A stretch of 64,000 bases of DNA, from assembly GCF_019278525.1 (NCBI RefSeq), contig NZ_CP058986.1, forward strand, positions 558,001 through 622,000, read 5' to 3'. Below are positions 1-6,573 of this stretch, piece after piece. Position 1 is the first letter of the stretch, and each line of letters starts with the position of its first letter. This DNA is from Polaribacter sp. HaHaR_3_91 (GTDB taxonomy: Bacteria > Bacteroidota > Bacteroidia > Flavobacteriales > Flavobacteriaceae). Below the pieces are notes generated by a model. It made no database searches and was not told where the DNA came from. It saw only the letters and a list, made by a program, of their open reading frames with translations. A program made the translations under genes and the position numbers.

Positions 1-550
1 TAGGTTCGTCATTTATAAAACCAATAATGGTAGATTCAATTCCGTTTGTACAAGCTCCACCATCCAGCACCATTTTTATATCGTCTTTAAAATAACGTTC
101 TACATGTGCTGGTTTTGTAGGGCTTATGCTTCCAAAAGGATTTGCACTTGGTGCTGCTAAAGGAAATGGTAATTGTCTTAATAACTCTAAAGTTACTTGG
201 TGATTAGGTACACGAACGGCAACCGTATCTTTGCCTGCAGTAATAATATCAGGAATATTTTTGTTCTTTTTTAAGACCAAAGTCATAGATCCTGGCCAAA
301 AAGCATCTGCTAATAACTTTGCTTTTTCAGGAATGTGCGTTACAATTCCGTCTAAGGCATCAACAGAAGGTATGTGTACAATTAACGGATTAAAAAACGG
401 ACGCTTTTTAGTTAAAAAAATACTTTTAATTGCTTTTTCGCTAAAAATATTCCCTGCTAAACCATAAACTGTTTCCGTAGGTATGGCAACCAATTCTTCA
501 TTGGTTAATAATTGTATGGCTTTTTGTATGTCTTTAGAAATGATGCTCAT
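1..550 (-). CDS. L-threonylcarbamoyladenylate synthase (Sua5/YwlC/TsaC), 3' end cut by window edge
   Basis: Makes threonylcarbamoyl-AMP from threonine, bicarbonate and ATP, the first step of t6A37 modification of ANN-decoding tRNAs; cytoplasmic. About 183 N-terminal residues are visible. Family signatures seen: IPTETVYGLAGN near residue 25, KKRPFFNPLIVHI near 48, then WPGSMTLVL, VAVRVPNH and PLAAPSANPFG, ending in GIESTIIGF. These cover the YrdC nucleotide and threonine sites. The ATG at 550 starts MSIISKDIQKA and is the first good start. The gene runs off the left edge, so it is unknown whether it is the short TsaC form or the longer Sua5 form. It diverges from the DUF134 operon. Confidence 0.93.
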   Translation of the reverse strand, partial: MSIISKDIQKAIQLLTNEELVAIPTETVYGLAGNIFSEKAIKSIFLTKKRPFFNPLIVHIPSVDALDGIVTHIPEKAKLLADAFWPGSMTLVLKKNKNIPDIITAGKDTVAVRVPNHQVTLELLRQLPFPLAAPSANPFGSISPTKPAHVERYFKDDIKMVLDGGACTNGIESTIIGFINDEP

Positions 551-660
551 TGATTATTCTTATAGACCGCAAATTTAATTATAAAATAGCACAAATAGGT
601 TTAGTTAGTTTGATAAGAAATAAAGATCTAATTTTTTTTGATAATTAATGCTGTTTTTAT

Positions 661-690
661 TTTGTTATGAACGTAGGTTCATTAATTTTG
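661..690 (+). promoter_or_regulatory. Promoter with palindromic operator in its spacer, upstream of the DUF134 gene
   Basis: TTTG at 661-664 and TAATTTTG at 683-690 match the Bacteroidota -33/-7 elements with an 18-base spacer. The spacer contains a perfect inverted repeat, ATGAAC-GTAG-GTTCAT (667-682). A repressor bound there would block the promoter. Since the first gene downstream is a DUF134 helix-turn-helix protein, autoregulation is a reasonable inference, not shown. Confidence 0.6.
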
Positions 691-705
691 TGTAAAATTT
701 AAGAG

Positions 706-1113
706 ATGCCTAGACCTCACAAGAAAAGAAAAGTAAATCATCCACCAAAAATGCTGGGTTTTAAGCCGTTTGGAATTCGGTTTTGTGATACGGAGCATGT
801 CGATATGCAGTATGAAGAATATGAGGCTGTAAAGTTGGTTATTTATGATAATCTTTCTCAAGATGCTGCGGCAGAAAAAATGGAGGTTTCTAGACCTACG
901 CTTACTAGAATTTATAACAGTGCGTTAAAAAAAATTGGACAAGGTTTTGTGGAAGGTAAGTCGATTGTTATTAAAGGAGGGAACTTTGAATTTGAAAAAG
1001 ATTGGTACAAATGTAAAACGTGTTTTAAATTAATTGATGGTGTTACAAATCCTACAACATGTGGTGATTGTCCTGCCAATGATAAAGATGAGTTAGTGAA
1101 TCTAAATGAATAG
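706..1113 (+). CDS. DUF134 family helix-turn-helix protein
   Basis: Small putative DNA-binding protein (135 aa) of the DUF134 family. Seen: N-terminal MPRPHKKR, then a helix-turn-helix stretch around residues 50-75 (SQDAAAEKMEVSRPTLTRIY) resembling a sigma-70 region 4 HTH, and a C-terminal segment with Cys pairs (CKTC near 106, then CGDC near 126) that could bind a metal or Fe-S cluster. DUF134 genes often neighbour NifX/NifB-type proteins, as here. It is first in a tight operon: the next gene begins 4 bases after its stop. The specific regulatory target is unknown; the palindrome in its own promoter is a candidate. Confidence 0.85.
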   Translation: MPRPHKKRKVNHPPKMLGFKPFGIRFCDTEHVDMQYEEYEAVKLVIYDNLSQDAAAEKMEVSRPTLTRIYNSALKKIGQGFVEGKSIVIKGGNFEFEKDWYKCKTCFKLIDGVTNPTTCGDCPANDKDELVNLNE

Positions 1114-1116
1114 AAT

Positions 1117-1296
1117 ATGCCAAATTTTGATAACAATGGTCCACAAGGTTTAGGTCCAAAAACAGGAATGAAATTAGGAGAATGTAGAAAAACTAAATCC
1201 GATGCCAATCAATCTCCAAAAAATAGACCTTTTAGAAAAGGAAGACGTAAAAAAGACAATACGAGAACAATAGTGATAATAAATGATTCGTTATGA
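1117..1296 (+). CDS. Small DUF5320-like protein (59 aa) between DUF134 and NifX-like genes
   Basis: Short gene easily missed by length cut-offs. The product begins MPNFDNNGPQGLGPKTGMK, and the GPxGxGPxTGxxxGxC pattern is typical of small DUF5320-type proteins found beside NifX/Mrp genes. It has one Cys (residue 23) and a basic C-terminal half. It starts 4 bases after the DUF134 stop, and its stop overlaps the next gene's start as ATGA (1293-1296), which suggests translational coupling. Function unknown; the context suggests metal or Fe-S cofactor handling. The family assignment is from the motif only. Confidence 0.78.
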   Translation: MPNFDNNGPQGLGPKTGMKLGECRKTKSDANQSPKNRPFRKGRRKKDNTRTIVIINDSL

Positions 1297-1682
1297 AAAA
1301 AATAGCAATACCAATAACAAAAGACAACAAGATTGCAGACCATTTTGGAAGATGTAAGTTTTATGAAATCTATACTTTTTCTAATACAAATGAAATTTTA
1401 GACTTAAAATTGTTAGAGTCGGATGGTAAGTGTGGTTGTAAATCTAATATTGTTAGTGTTTTAGTAAAGGAATGTGTAACATTTATGTTGGCGGGTAATA
1501 TTGGTGATAGTGCAATGAGTAAGTTAGTGGTTGCTGGTATTGGCGTAATACGCGGTTGTTCTGGTAAATCTGCAGACGTTATTTTAGAGTTTGTTGAAGG
1601 TAAAATTTCTGATACAGATGTTAGTTGTGCAAGTCATGGTCACAAACATAAAAAAGAGCATGCACACGCATGTCATCATTAG
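1293..1682 (+). CDS. Dinitrogenase iron-molybdenum cofactor-binding family protein (NifX/NifB C-terminal type)
   Basis: A 129-residue protein of the PF02579 family (NifX, NafY, NifB C-terminal domain), an RNase H-like fold that carries metal cofactors. Seen: MKKIAIPITKDNKIADHFGRCKFY, the family's opening with the DHFG motif, then DGKCGCKSN, and a GNIGDSAMSKL segment followed by a GVIRGCSGK turn. The last 20 residues are His/Cys-rich (SCASHGHKHKKEHAHACHH), an apparent metal-binding tail. No nitrogenase genes are in the window, so a role in nitrogen fixation is not implied; members occur widely in non-fixers. Third gene of the DUF134 operon. Confidence 0.88.
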   Translation: MKKIAIPITKDNKIADHFGRCKFYEIYTFSNTNEILDLKLLESDGKCGCKSNIVSVLVKECVTFMLAGNIGDSAMSKLVVAGIGVIRGCSGKSADVILEFVEGKISDTDVSCASHGHKHKKEHAHACHH

Positions 1683-1761
1683 TAATCTATACATTATTTA
1701 AAGACTAAAAAGCATCAGATGGGGAATCAACTTAGTGGTAAAAAATCAGAGCAGAATTGTT

Positions 1762-2181
1762 ATGATAACTAATCTTTTTCAATTAAGACCTCGTTATGGA
1801 GAAGTCGATAAAATGGGCTATGTTTACCATGCCAATTATGTAGTCTATTGTCATCAAGCACGCAATGAATTATTGCGAAAATTGGGTTTAGATGAAGTCA
1901 AGTTAGAGAAAAATCAAATAATGTTACCTGTAGTTTCTTTTGATATAAAATACAGAAAACCAGCTCACTTTGATGAGTTGATTACTATAAAAACAATTAT
2001 TAAAGAAATGCCAAAAGTTCGTTTCAGTTTTGATTTTGAAATAACAAATGAACAAAAGGAGTTGCTAAGTAAAGCTAAGTCAGATGTTGTTTTTGTAGAT
2101 TTTCTGTCTCGTTTGCCGAAAAGAATTCCAAGTTTTATTGAAAAGAAACTAGCTGCTTATTTTTTTAAAGAAACGGTATAA
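1762..2181 (+). CDS. Acyl-CoA thioesterase, 4HBT hotdog family (YbgC-like)
   Basis: Hotdog-fold thioesterase (139 aa) hydrolysing an acyl-CoA; substrate unknown. Seen: RPRYGEVDKMGYVYHANYVV, the YbgC/4HBT signature with the catalytic-type Asp (D of EVDKMG) and the Y-x-H-x-N-Y box, followed by a central ARNELLRKLG helix and beta strands. I chose the ATG at 1762 over an in-frame GTG at 1735, because the protein then begins just before the conserved RPRYGE strand, as in relatives. It lies 80 bases after the NifX-like gene and may be separately transcribed. Confidence 0.85.
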   Translation: MITNLFQLRPRYGEVDKMGYVYHANYVVYCHQARNELLRKLGLDEVKLEKNQIMLPVVSFDIKYRKPAHFDELITIKTIIKEMPKVRFSFDFEITNEQKELLSKAKSDVVFVDFLSRLPKRIPSFIEKKLAAYFFKETV

Positions 2182-2453
2182 AATTAATGATTTTAAAAGC
2201 TGATTATATCTGGTTAAAAACCTATACAGTCTCTTTTTGTGATTGATTTAATAATGCAGAGTTAAAAACTGAAACAGTTCTGTGGTATTGCAGTTTATAT
2301 AAATAAAAAATTAACAAAGTAATTCATTAATTAACCCTTTTTTTTCAGAGTTTTGCACCTGAAAAAACACTAAATATTTACAGGTTAAATAATCTGTAAA
2401 AGATACTCATTAGAGAAAGCGACGTTGTAATAAACGTTTAAAATAAAGCACTT

Positions 2454-4526
2454 ATGACAAATAATATAGCGATAGAAGATCAATATAAAAGAACTTCTTT
2501 ATTTGAAAAAGAAAATATTAATTATCTAGTTCATGTTTTAAAGAGATTTAATACGGTACCAAAAATAAATAACATTAATATTATTACTTCTAATACGGTA
2601 CCAAAAGTTTTTAAAATTGTTCCGAATGAATCGATAATAATTGGTGCTTTATATTTAAGAAACCCAGTTTTGGCATTGGTTTATTTACGATACGGAATAG
2701 AATGGCAACTTTGGTATAAAGCCTTAGAAAGTGAAAAAAAAGATACTTCTTTATGTAATATTGCTGCCTTAGAAGTAACTAGAATTTTTTACAAGTTGCT
2801 ACCTAAAGAGGATAAAGAAAAGTTAGAAAATGTTGATTATTTTTTAATTAATTTGATTAAAAATGAAGACAGTCTAAGTGCTGAATCTTTATTAGAGCAT
2901 GAAGAATTAGAAGCGTTTCATGGATTAAATACAGGGAGTAAAGTATTTGAAAAATCTTGGAAACCTATTATTGATAACCTTGCAAAACCAACAGAGTATT
3001 TATTAATGGATGGTGGTGACCATAGATTAAATATTGATGAAATAGCTTTATTAAATAAATATGGTTGCAGGCCTTTTCCAAGACCAGAAGCTTTTACGTT
3101 TGCCTCTTCTACAGCAACTAGTGTTTCTAATTTTGCTTTTGATAAAACAGATAAAGCTAGAAGTATTTTAATTAAGAATAGCTTAAAAAATGGATTTAAA
3201 GAGAGTGCCATAGAATTTTCTGAATTATTAAAAAGTAATTTGAGAAAAATTTTTACTTTAAATGATGCTTGCGAAATAATTTTTTCTCCTTCAGGTACAG
3301 ATTCATCACTTCAAATAGCAGCTATTAGTCAAATTGTTACAGACAAAGAAATTACACATATTTTAGTTGCTTCCGATGAAACGGGTAGTGGAGTTCCTGC
3401 TGCATTAAAAGGATGTCATTTCGAAAATAATACAGCTTTAAATTTTCCGGTGAATAAAGGTGATAAAATGGAAGGTTTTAGAGACGTAGATCTTATTAAA
3501 ATTCCGTTTAGAGATGAAAAAGGAGCATTAAAATCAACAGAAAAATTAGATTCTGAAGTTTTTACAGCAATTACTGAAACTCATAAATTAGGAAGACAAG
3601 TTGTATTACACGTGATGGATCATTCTAAATTAGGTTATCAGTCACCTAGTGTAAAAATGATGCGAGAAATAGATGCTCTTAAAGATTTGTCATTGCAAGT
3701 AATTATTGATGCAGCACAGTTAAGATTAGATCCTACAGATATTCAGAACTATTTAAACAAGGGTTATATTGTTAGTATTACCGGAAGTAAATATTTTACA
3801 GGACCTCCGTATTCTGGAGCATTAATTTTTCCGGAATGTGTAAGTCTGCAAATTAATGATGCCAAAAAGAAGTTGCCAAAAGGATTAACGCAATATTTTA
3901 ATCATTCTGATTGGCCAGTTAATTGGTTTTGTTCTAAAGAATTATCGGACGGATTTAATTATGGTTCTTATATGCGTTGGAATGCTGCAATTGTAGAGAT
4001 GGAACGATATTATAAAACACCTATTTTATATAGAAATATGGGAATAGAAATGTTTTGTAATTTTGTAGAAGACTCTATAAAAGAAGCTACTTTTTTAGAA
4101 CCTGTTTATGGTTATGAGTCTAATTTAAATACAAATAATGACGAAGAATTTGGAATAAGAAATATTCGAACTATTTTTCCTTTTTTCATCCTTAAAAATA
4201 AAGAAGCATTGTCTGTTGATAAAGTGAAAAAACTTTATGCGCTTTTGAATTCTGATCTTTCCAATAAATTTGAAGGAGCTTCTTTAGAAATTATAAGACT
4301 TGCAGCACAAAAATGTCATATTGGGCAGGCAGTAAACGTAAAGTTTGAAGACGATATACAAAGTGCAGTCTTAAGAATTAGTTTGGGGGCCAGAGTAATT
4401 TCTGAAAGTTGGGTAAATAGAGATATCAGTCTATATTTTAGAAATATTGAAGCACAATTGAGTCAAATTACTGTAATTATCAAAAAAATAGAATTGATTC
4501 TTAATACGCCAGAATTATTGAAATAA
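2454..4526 (+). CDS. Uncharacterised PLP-dependent (fold type I) enzyme with extra N-terminal domain, 690 aa
   Basis: Not recognised as a named enzyme. The middle looks like an aminotransferase class V / fold type I domain. There is a phosphate-loop-like SPSGTDSSLQ near residue 280, a QVIIDAAQLR stretch whose D419 fits the PLP-nitrogen Asp, and ITGSKYFTGPPYSGAL, where K446 fits the Schiff-base lysine. About 200 residues precede this, with no domain I can name, and a C-terminal small-domain-like region follows to 690. A 15-base direct repeat (2550-2564 and 2592-2606) gives two NTVPK copies in the N-terminal part. No signal peptide. It follows a 272-base spacer after the thioesterase gene, so joint action is only a guess. 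Confidence 0.6.
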   Translation: MTNNIAIEDQYKRTSLFEKENINYLVHVLKRFNTVPKINNINIITSNTVPKVFKIVPNESIIIGALYLRNPVLALVYLRYGIEWQLWYKALESEKKDTSLCNIAALEVTRIFYKLLPKEDKEKLENVDYFLINLIKNEDSLSAESLLEHEELEAFHGLNTGSKVFEKSWKPIIDNLAKPTEYLLMDGGDHRLNIDEIALLNKYGCRPFPRPEAFTFASSTATSVSNFAFDKTDKARSILIKNSLKNGFKESAIEFSELLKSNLRKIFTLNDACEIIFSPSGTDSSLQIAAISQIVTDKEITHILVASDETGSGVPAALKGCHFENNTALNFPVNKGDKMEGFRDVDLIKIPFRDEKGALKSTEKLDSEVFTAITETHKLGRQVVLHVMDHSKLGYQSPSVKMMREIDALKDLSLQVIIDAAQLRLDPTDIQNYLNKGYIVSITGSKYFTGPPYSGALIFPECVSLQINDAKKKLPKGLTQYFNHSDWPVNWFCSKELSDGFNYGSYMRWNAAIVEMERYYKTPILYRNMGIEMFCNFVEDSIKEATFLEPVYGYESNLNTNNDEEFGIRNIRTIFPFFILKNKEALSVDKVKKLYALLNSDLSNKFEGASLEIIRLAAQKCHIGQAVNVKFEDDIQSAVLRISLGARVISESWVNRDISLYFRNIEAQLSQITVIIKKIELILNTPELLK

Positions 4527-4563
4527 TTTTTTAATTGATTGGAGCATTGCCTTGTTGTTAAAT

Positions 4564-5118
4564 TTACAAGGTGATGTGTTTCGTCTCTTTATAATTTTGA
4601 CTTATTTTAATACCAAAATCGTTGACTTTTTTCCAGTCAGTTAACTCTATAGGTTCTTTGGATTTTGTAGGACCATCAGTTAATCTCATAATTAGTTTAA
4701 TCATAATTCTATCTAATAAAGAGTATGATTTATAATCTAATTTACCGGCAAACACTTCTAATAAATCAGGAGTCCAGTTTATCTCTTTTATAAATTTAAT
4801 TAGATATGGATTTGTAGAAGGGCTGTTTTTATTTTCTTTTCTTGCTACCAAATTAACTGAGAAAAAGGCTGTTTTTATTTCTTTAAGGTACTCTTTGTTT
4901 TTTAAGATAAAATCATAAACTTGTTTGTTGTGTTTTCCGTACCTAATACTTGCTCCAATTATTAGTGTGTCAAATTCCGATAAATTATCATTAAAATTCT
5001 CAATTGAAAATAGTGCTGATTTTATTTGCTCTTTCTTGAAATGAGCATTTAGTTCTTCACAAATTTTTTTAGTTTGTCCGTCTATAGAAGAGTAAATAAT
5101 TCCGATTTTTCTTTTCAT
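4564..5118 (-). CDS. hemG: Menaquinone-dependent protoporphyrinogen IX dehydrogenase
   Basis: Flavodoxin-like enzyme (184 aa; E. coli HemG is about 181) oxidising protoporphyrinogen IX to protoporphyrin IX in heme synthesis, passing electrons to menaquinone at the membrane. Seen: an FMN phosphate loop at the start (IIYSSIDGQTKKI), FDTLIIGASIRYGKH, AFFSVNLVARKENK and the HemG-type insert TNPYLIKFIKEINWTPDLLEVFAGKLDYKSYSLLDRIM-like region, then RLTDGPTK. These extra elements separate HemG from plain flavodoxins. It is convergent with the PLP gene. Confidence 0.85.
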   Translation of the reverse strand: MKRKIGIIYSSIDGQTKKICEELNAHFKKEQIKSALFSIENFNDNLSEFDTLIIGASIRYGKHNKQVYDFILKNKEYLKEIKTAFFSVNLVARKENKNSPSTNPYLIKFIKEINWTPDLLEVFAGKLDYKSYSLLDRIMIKLIMRLTDGPTKSKEPIELTDWKKVNDFGIKISQNYKETKHITL

Positions 5119-5292
5119 AACATTCTTTTGTCACTTTGTCTTGAATTATTACTTTATTACTGTAAAATGTTCCTGTTTTACAGACTACTAATTTACGAAA
5201 TTCAGTGGAGTTTTTTGTTATTTAAAAAGGAGGAATATTGTATGTTTTTAAAGGGGGCGGTATTTCGTGTCTATTGATTTTTATTGAATAAT

Positions 5293-5682
5293 TTACTCCT
5301 CATCAAAAGTAGCTGTGGGGCAAAATAATAAATCTGTAGGGTTGTCAATTTCATATAAATATTCATATCCTTTAGACTCTTTTTTGCAAAAAGGTTCCAA
5401 AAGTCTTGCCATATTTCTAAACCCTTCTAGGGTTAAAATACAAAAAAAAGTTTCGTTATCTTTGGTTAAGATTCCTTCATCAGTTTTAAATAAACCGAAA
5501 ATTAAATTGCAATTTCGTGGCGTTATAAAATCTAAGGTAGCTAAATCTAACTTTTGTTTTTTATCAATAATGGTATCTACAATTAGGTCTCTAAATAGAA
5601 TTGCTTCTGCTTTGTCAAAATTGTATAAACGAACAATGTTCTGATCATGTCCGTCTATGTTTTCAATATAATCTAATTCCAT
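5293..5682 (-). CDS. Conserved hypothetical protein, 129 aa
   Basis: A soluble, acidic protein of 129 residues with no signal peptide or membrane segment and no family I can name. It starts MELDYIENIDGHDQNIVRLY and has a predicted alpha/beta pattern with a C-terminal acidic end. It lies 74 bases downstream of the amidase gene on the same strand, so it may be the last gene of a polA-amidase transcript. The coding reading is supported by sensible composition; function unknown. Confidence 0.7.
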   Translation of the reverse strand: MELDYIENIDGHDQNIVRLYNFDKAEAILFRDLIVDTIIDKKQKLDLATLDFITPRNCNLIFGLFKTDEGILTKDNETFFCILTLEGFRNMARLLEPFCKKESKGYEYLYEIDNPTDLLFCPTATFDEE

Positions 5683-5755
5683 TTATCGTTTTTAATAAGT
5701 TTTTCTACAGGTTATAGTAGAAAGTGAGGTGTAATGAATAATTGCTGAAAGTATT

Positions 5756-6562
5756 TTAAATTTCCTTCATCACTAAAAATAATATCTTTTTATCTTTTTC
5801 CGTTAATTCATGAGATAACTCCTTAGGGTTAAAATGAAGTTTAAAAGAATAAATAGCATTTTTAATATTGTCTGTATTGTAGCCAATATATTTTAAAGCA
5901 AAAGTAATATTAAAGTCTACCGGAAGTGTTACGGTCTTTAAATCCTCTTCAGTATACCAAATTCCAAAACCACTTTCTGCTAATGATTTCCAAGGAAATA
6001 ATGCACTCGGATCTGTTTTTCTTCCAGGAGCAATATCCGAATGACCAATAATATTTTGCGCAGGTATTTTATATTTTTTCGTCAGCTTTTCTAATAAGAA
6101 AGTTAAACTATTAATTTGAGCATAAGAAAAAGGTTCTGTACCATTATTATCTAGTTCAATACCAATAGAGGAGCTGTTTATGTCGGTGTTTTTACCCCAA
6201 CTTCCATTACCTGCATGCCAACCTCTAACCAGGTCGTGTAGCATTTGTGTAATGGTTCCATCATCGCAAATTACGTAGTGAGAGCTTACTTGTGTGCGCT
6301 CTAAAGCAAAGGTTTTATAGGTTTGCATACAACTATCTTGGGCAGTGTGATGTATAACAACTAAATTAGGTTTTCTTAAATTAAAATTCTGAGATTCTAT
6401 AACCTTAGTCGTTCTGTTTCCTATGGTGTCTGACTCAATTTTAACTAGAGATTTCCCTAATTGTTTTGCTTTTTTATGATAGGTGTTCTTAGATATTTGA
6501 TAGATGTTTTTAGAACACGAAGCAAATACCGTAATGATGATTAAAAGTCTTAAATATTTCAT
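5756..6562 (-). CDS. N-acetylmuramoyl-L-alanine amidase (Amidase_2), predicted lipoprotein
   Basis: Zinc amidase that cuts between MurNAc and L-Ala in peptidoglycan or its fragments, as in the AmpD/PGRP group. Seen: lipoprotein signal MKYLRLLIIITVFASC with the acylated Cys at residue 16, so it is probably anchored in the envelope; zinc-ligand segments VVIHHTA (near 70), GWHAGN (near 113) and IIGHSDIAPGRKTDP (near 163), where the last His and Asp complete the site. A C-terminal tail of about 70 residues follows, resembling a peptidoglycan-binding-like module. Its start is 11 bases from the polA stop on the same strand, suggesting co-transcription. Confidence 0.9.
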   Translation of the reverse strand: MKYLRLLIIITVFASCSKNIYQISKNTYHKKAKQLGKSLVKIESDTIGNRTTKVIESQNFNLRKPNLVVIHHTAQDSCMQTYKTFALERTQVSSHYVICDDGTITQMLHDLVRGWHAGNGSWGKNTDINSSSIGIELDNNGTEPFSYAQINSLTFLLEKLTKKYKIPAQNIIGHSDIAPGRKTDPSALFPWKSLAESGFGIWYTEEDLKTVTLPVDFNITFALKYIGYNTDNIKNAIYSFKLHFNPKELSHELTEKDKKILFLVMKEI

Positions 6563-6573
6563 TGATTTGTTTT

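Noticed and set aside
1293..1682. A nitrogen fixation gene cluster
   Set aside because: Only a NifX-type carrier is present, with no nifHDK or nifEN; such proteins are common in non-fixers.
2550..2606. 15-base direct repeat AATACGGTACCAAAA, considered as an insertion scar
   Set aside because: It is in frame, spaced by 14 codons, and merely duplicates an NTVPK pentapeptide; no element lies between the copies.
5074..5277. A 67-residue plus-strand frame overlapping the hemG start
   Set aside because: Cys/Leu/Phe-rich chance frame in AT-rich DNA, half antisense to hemG; no relatives recognised.
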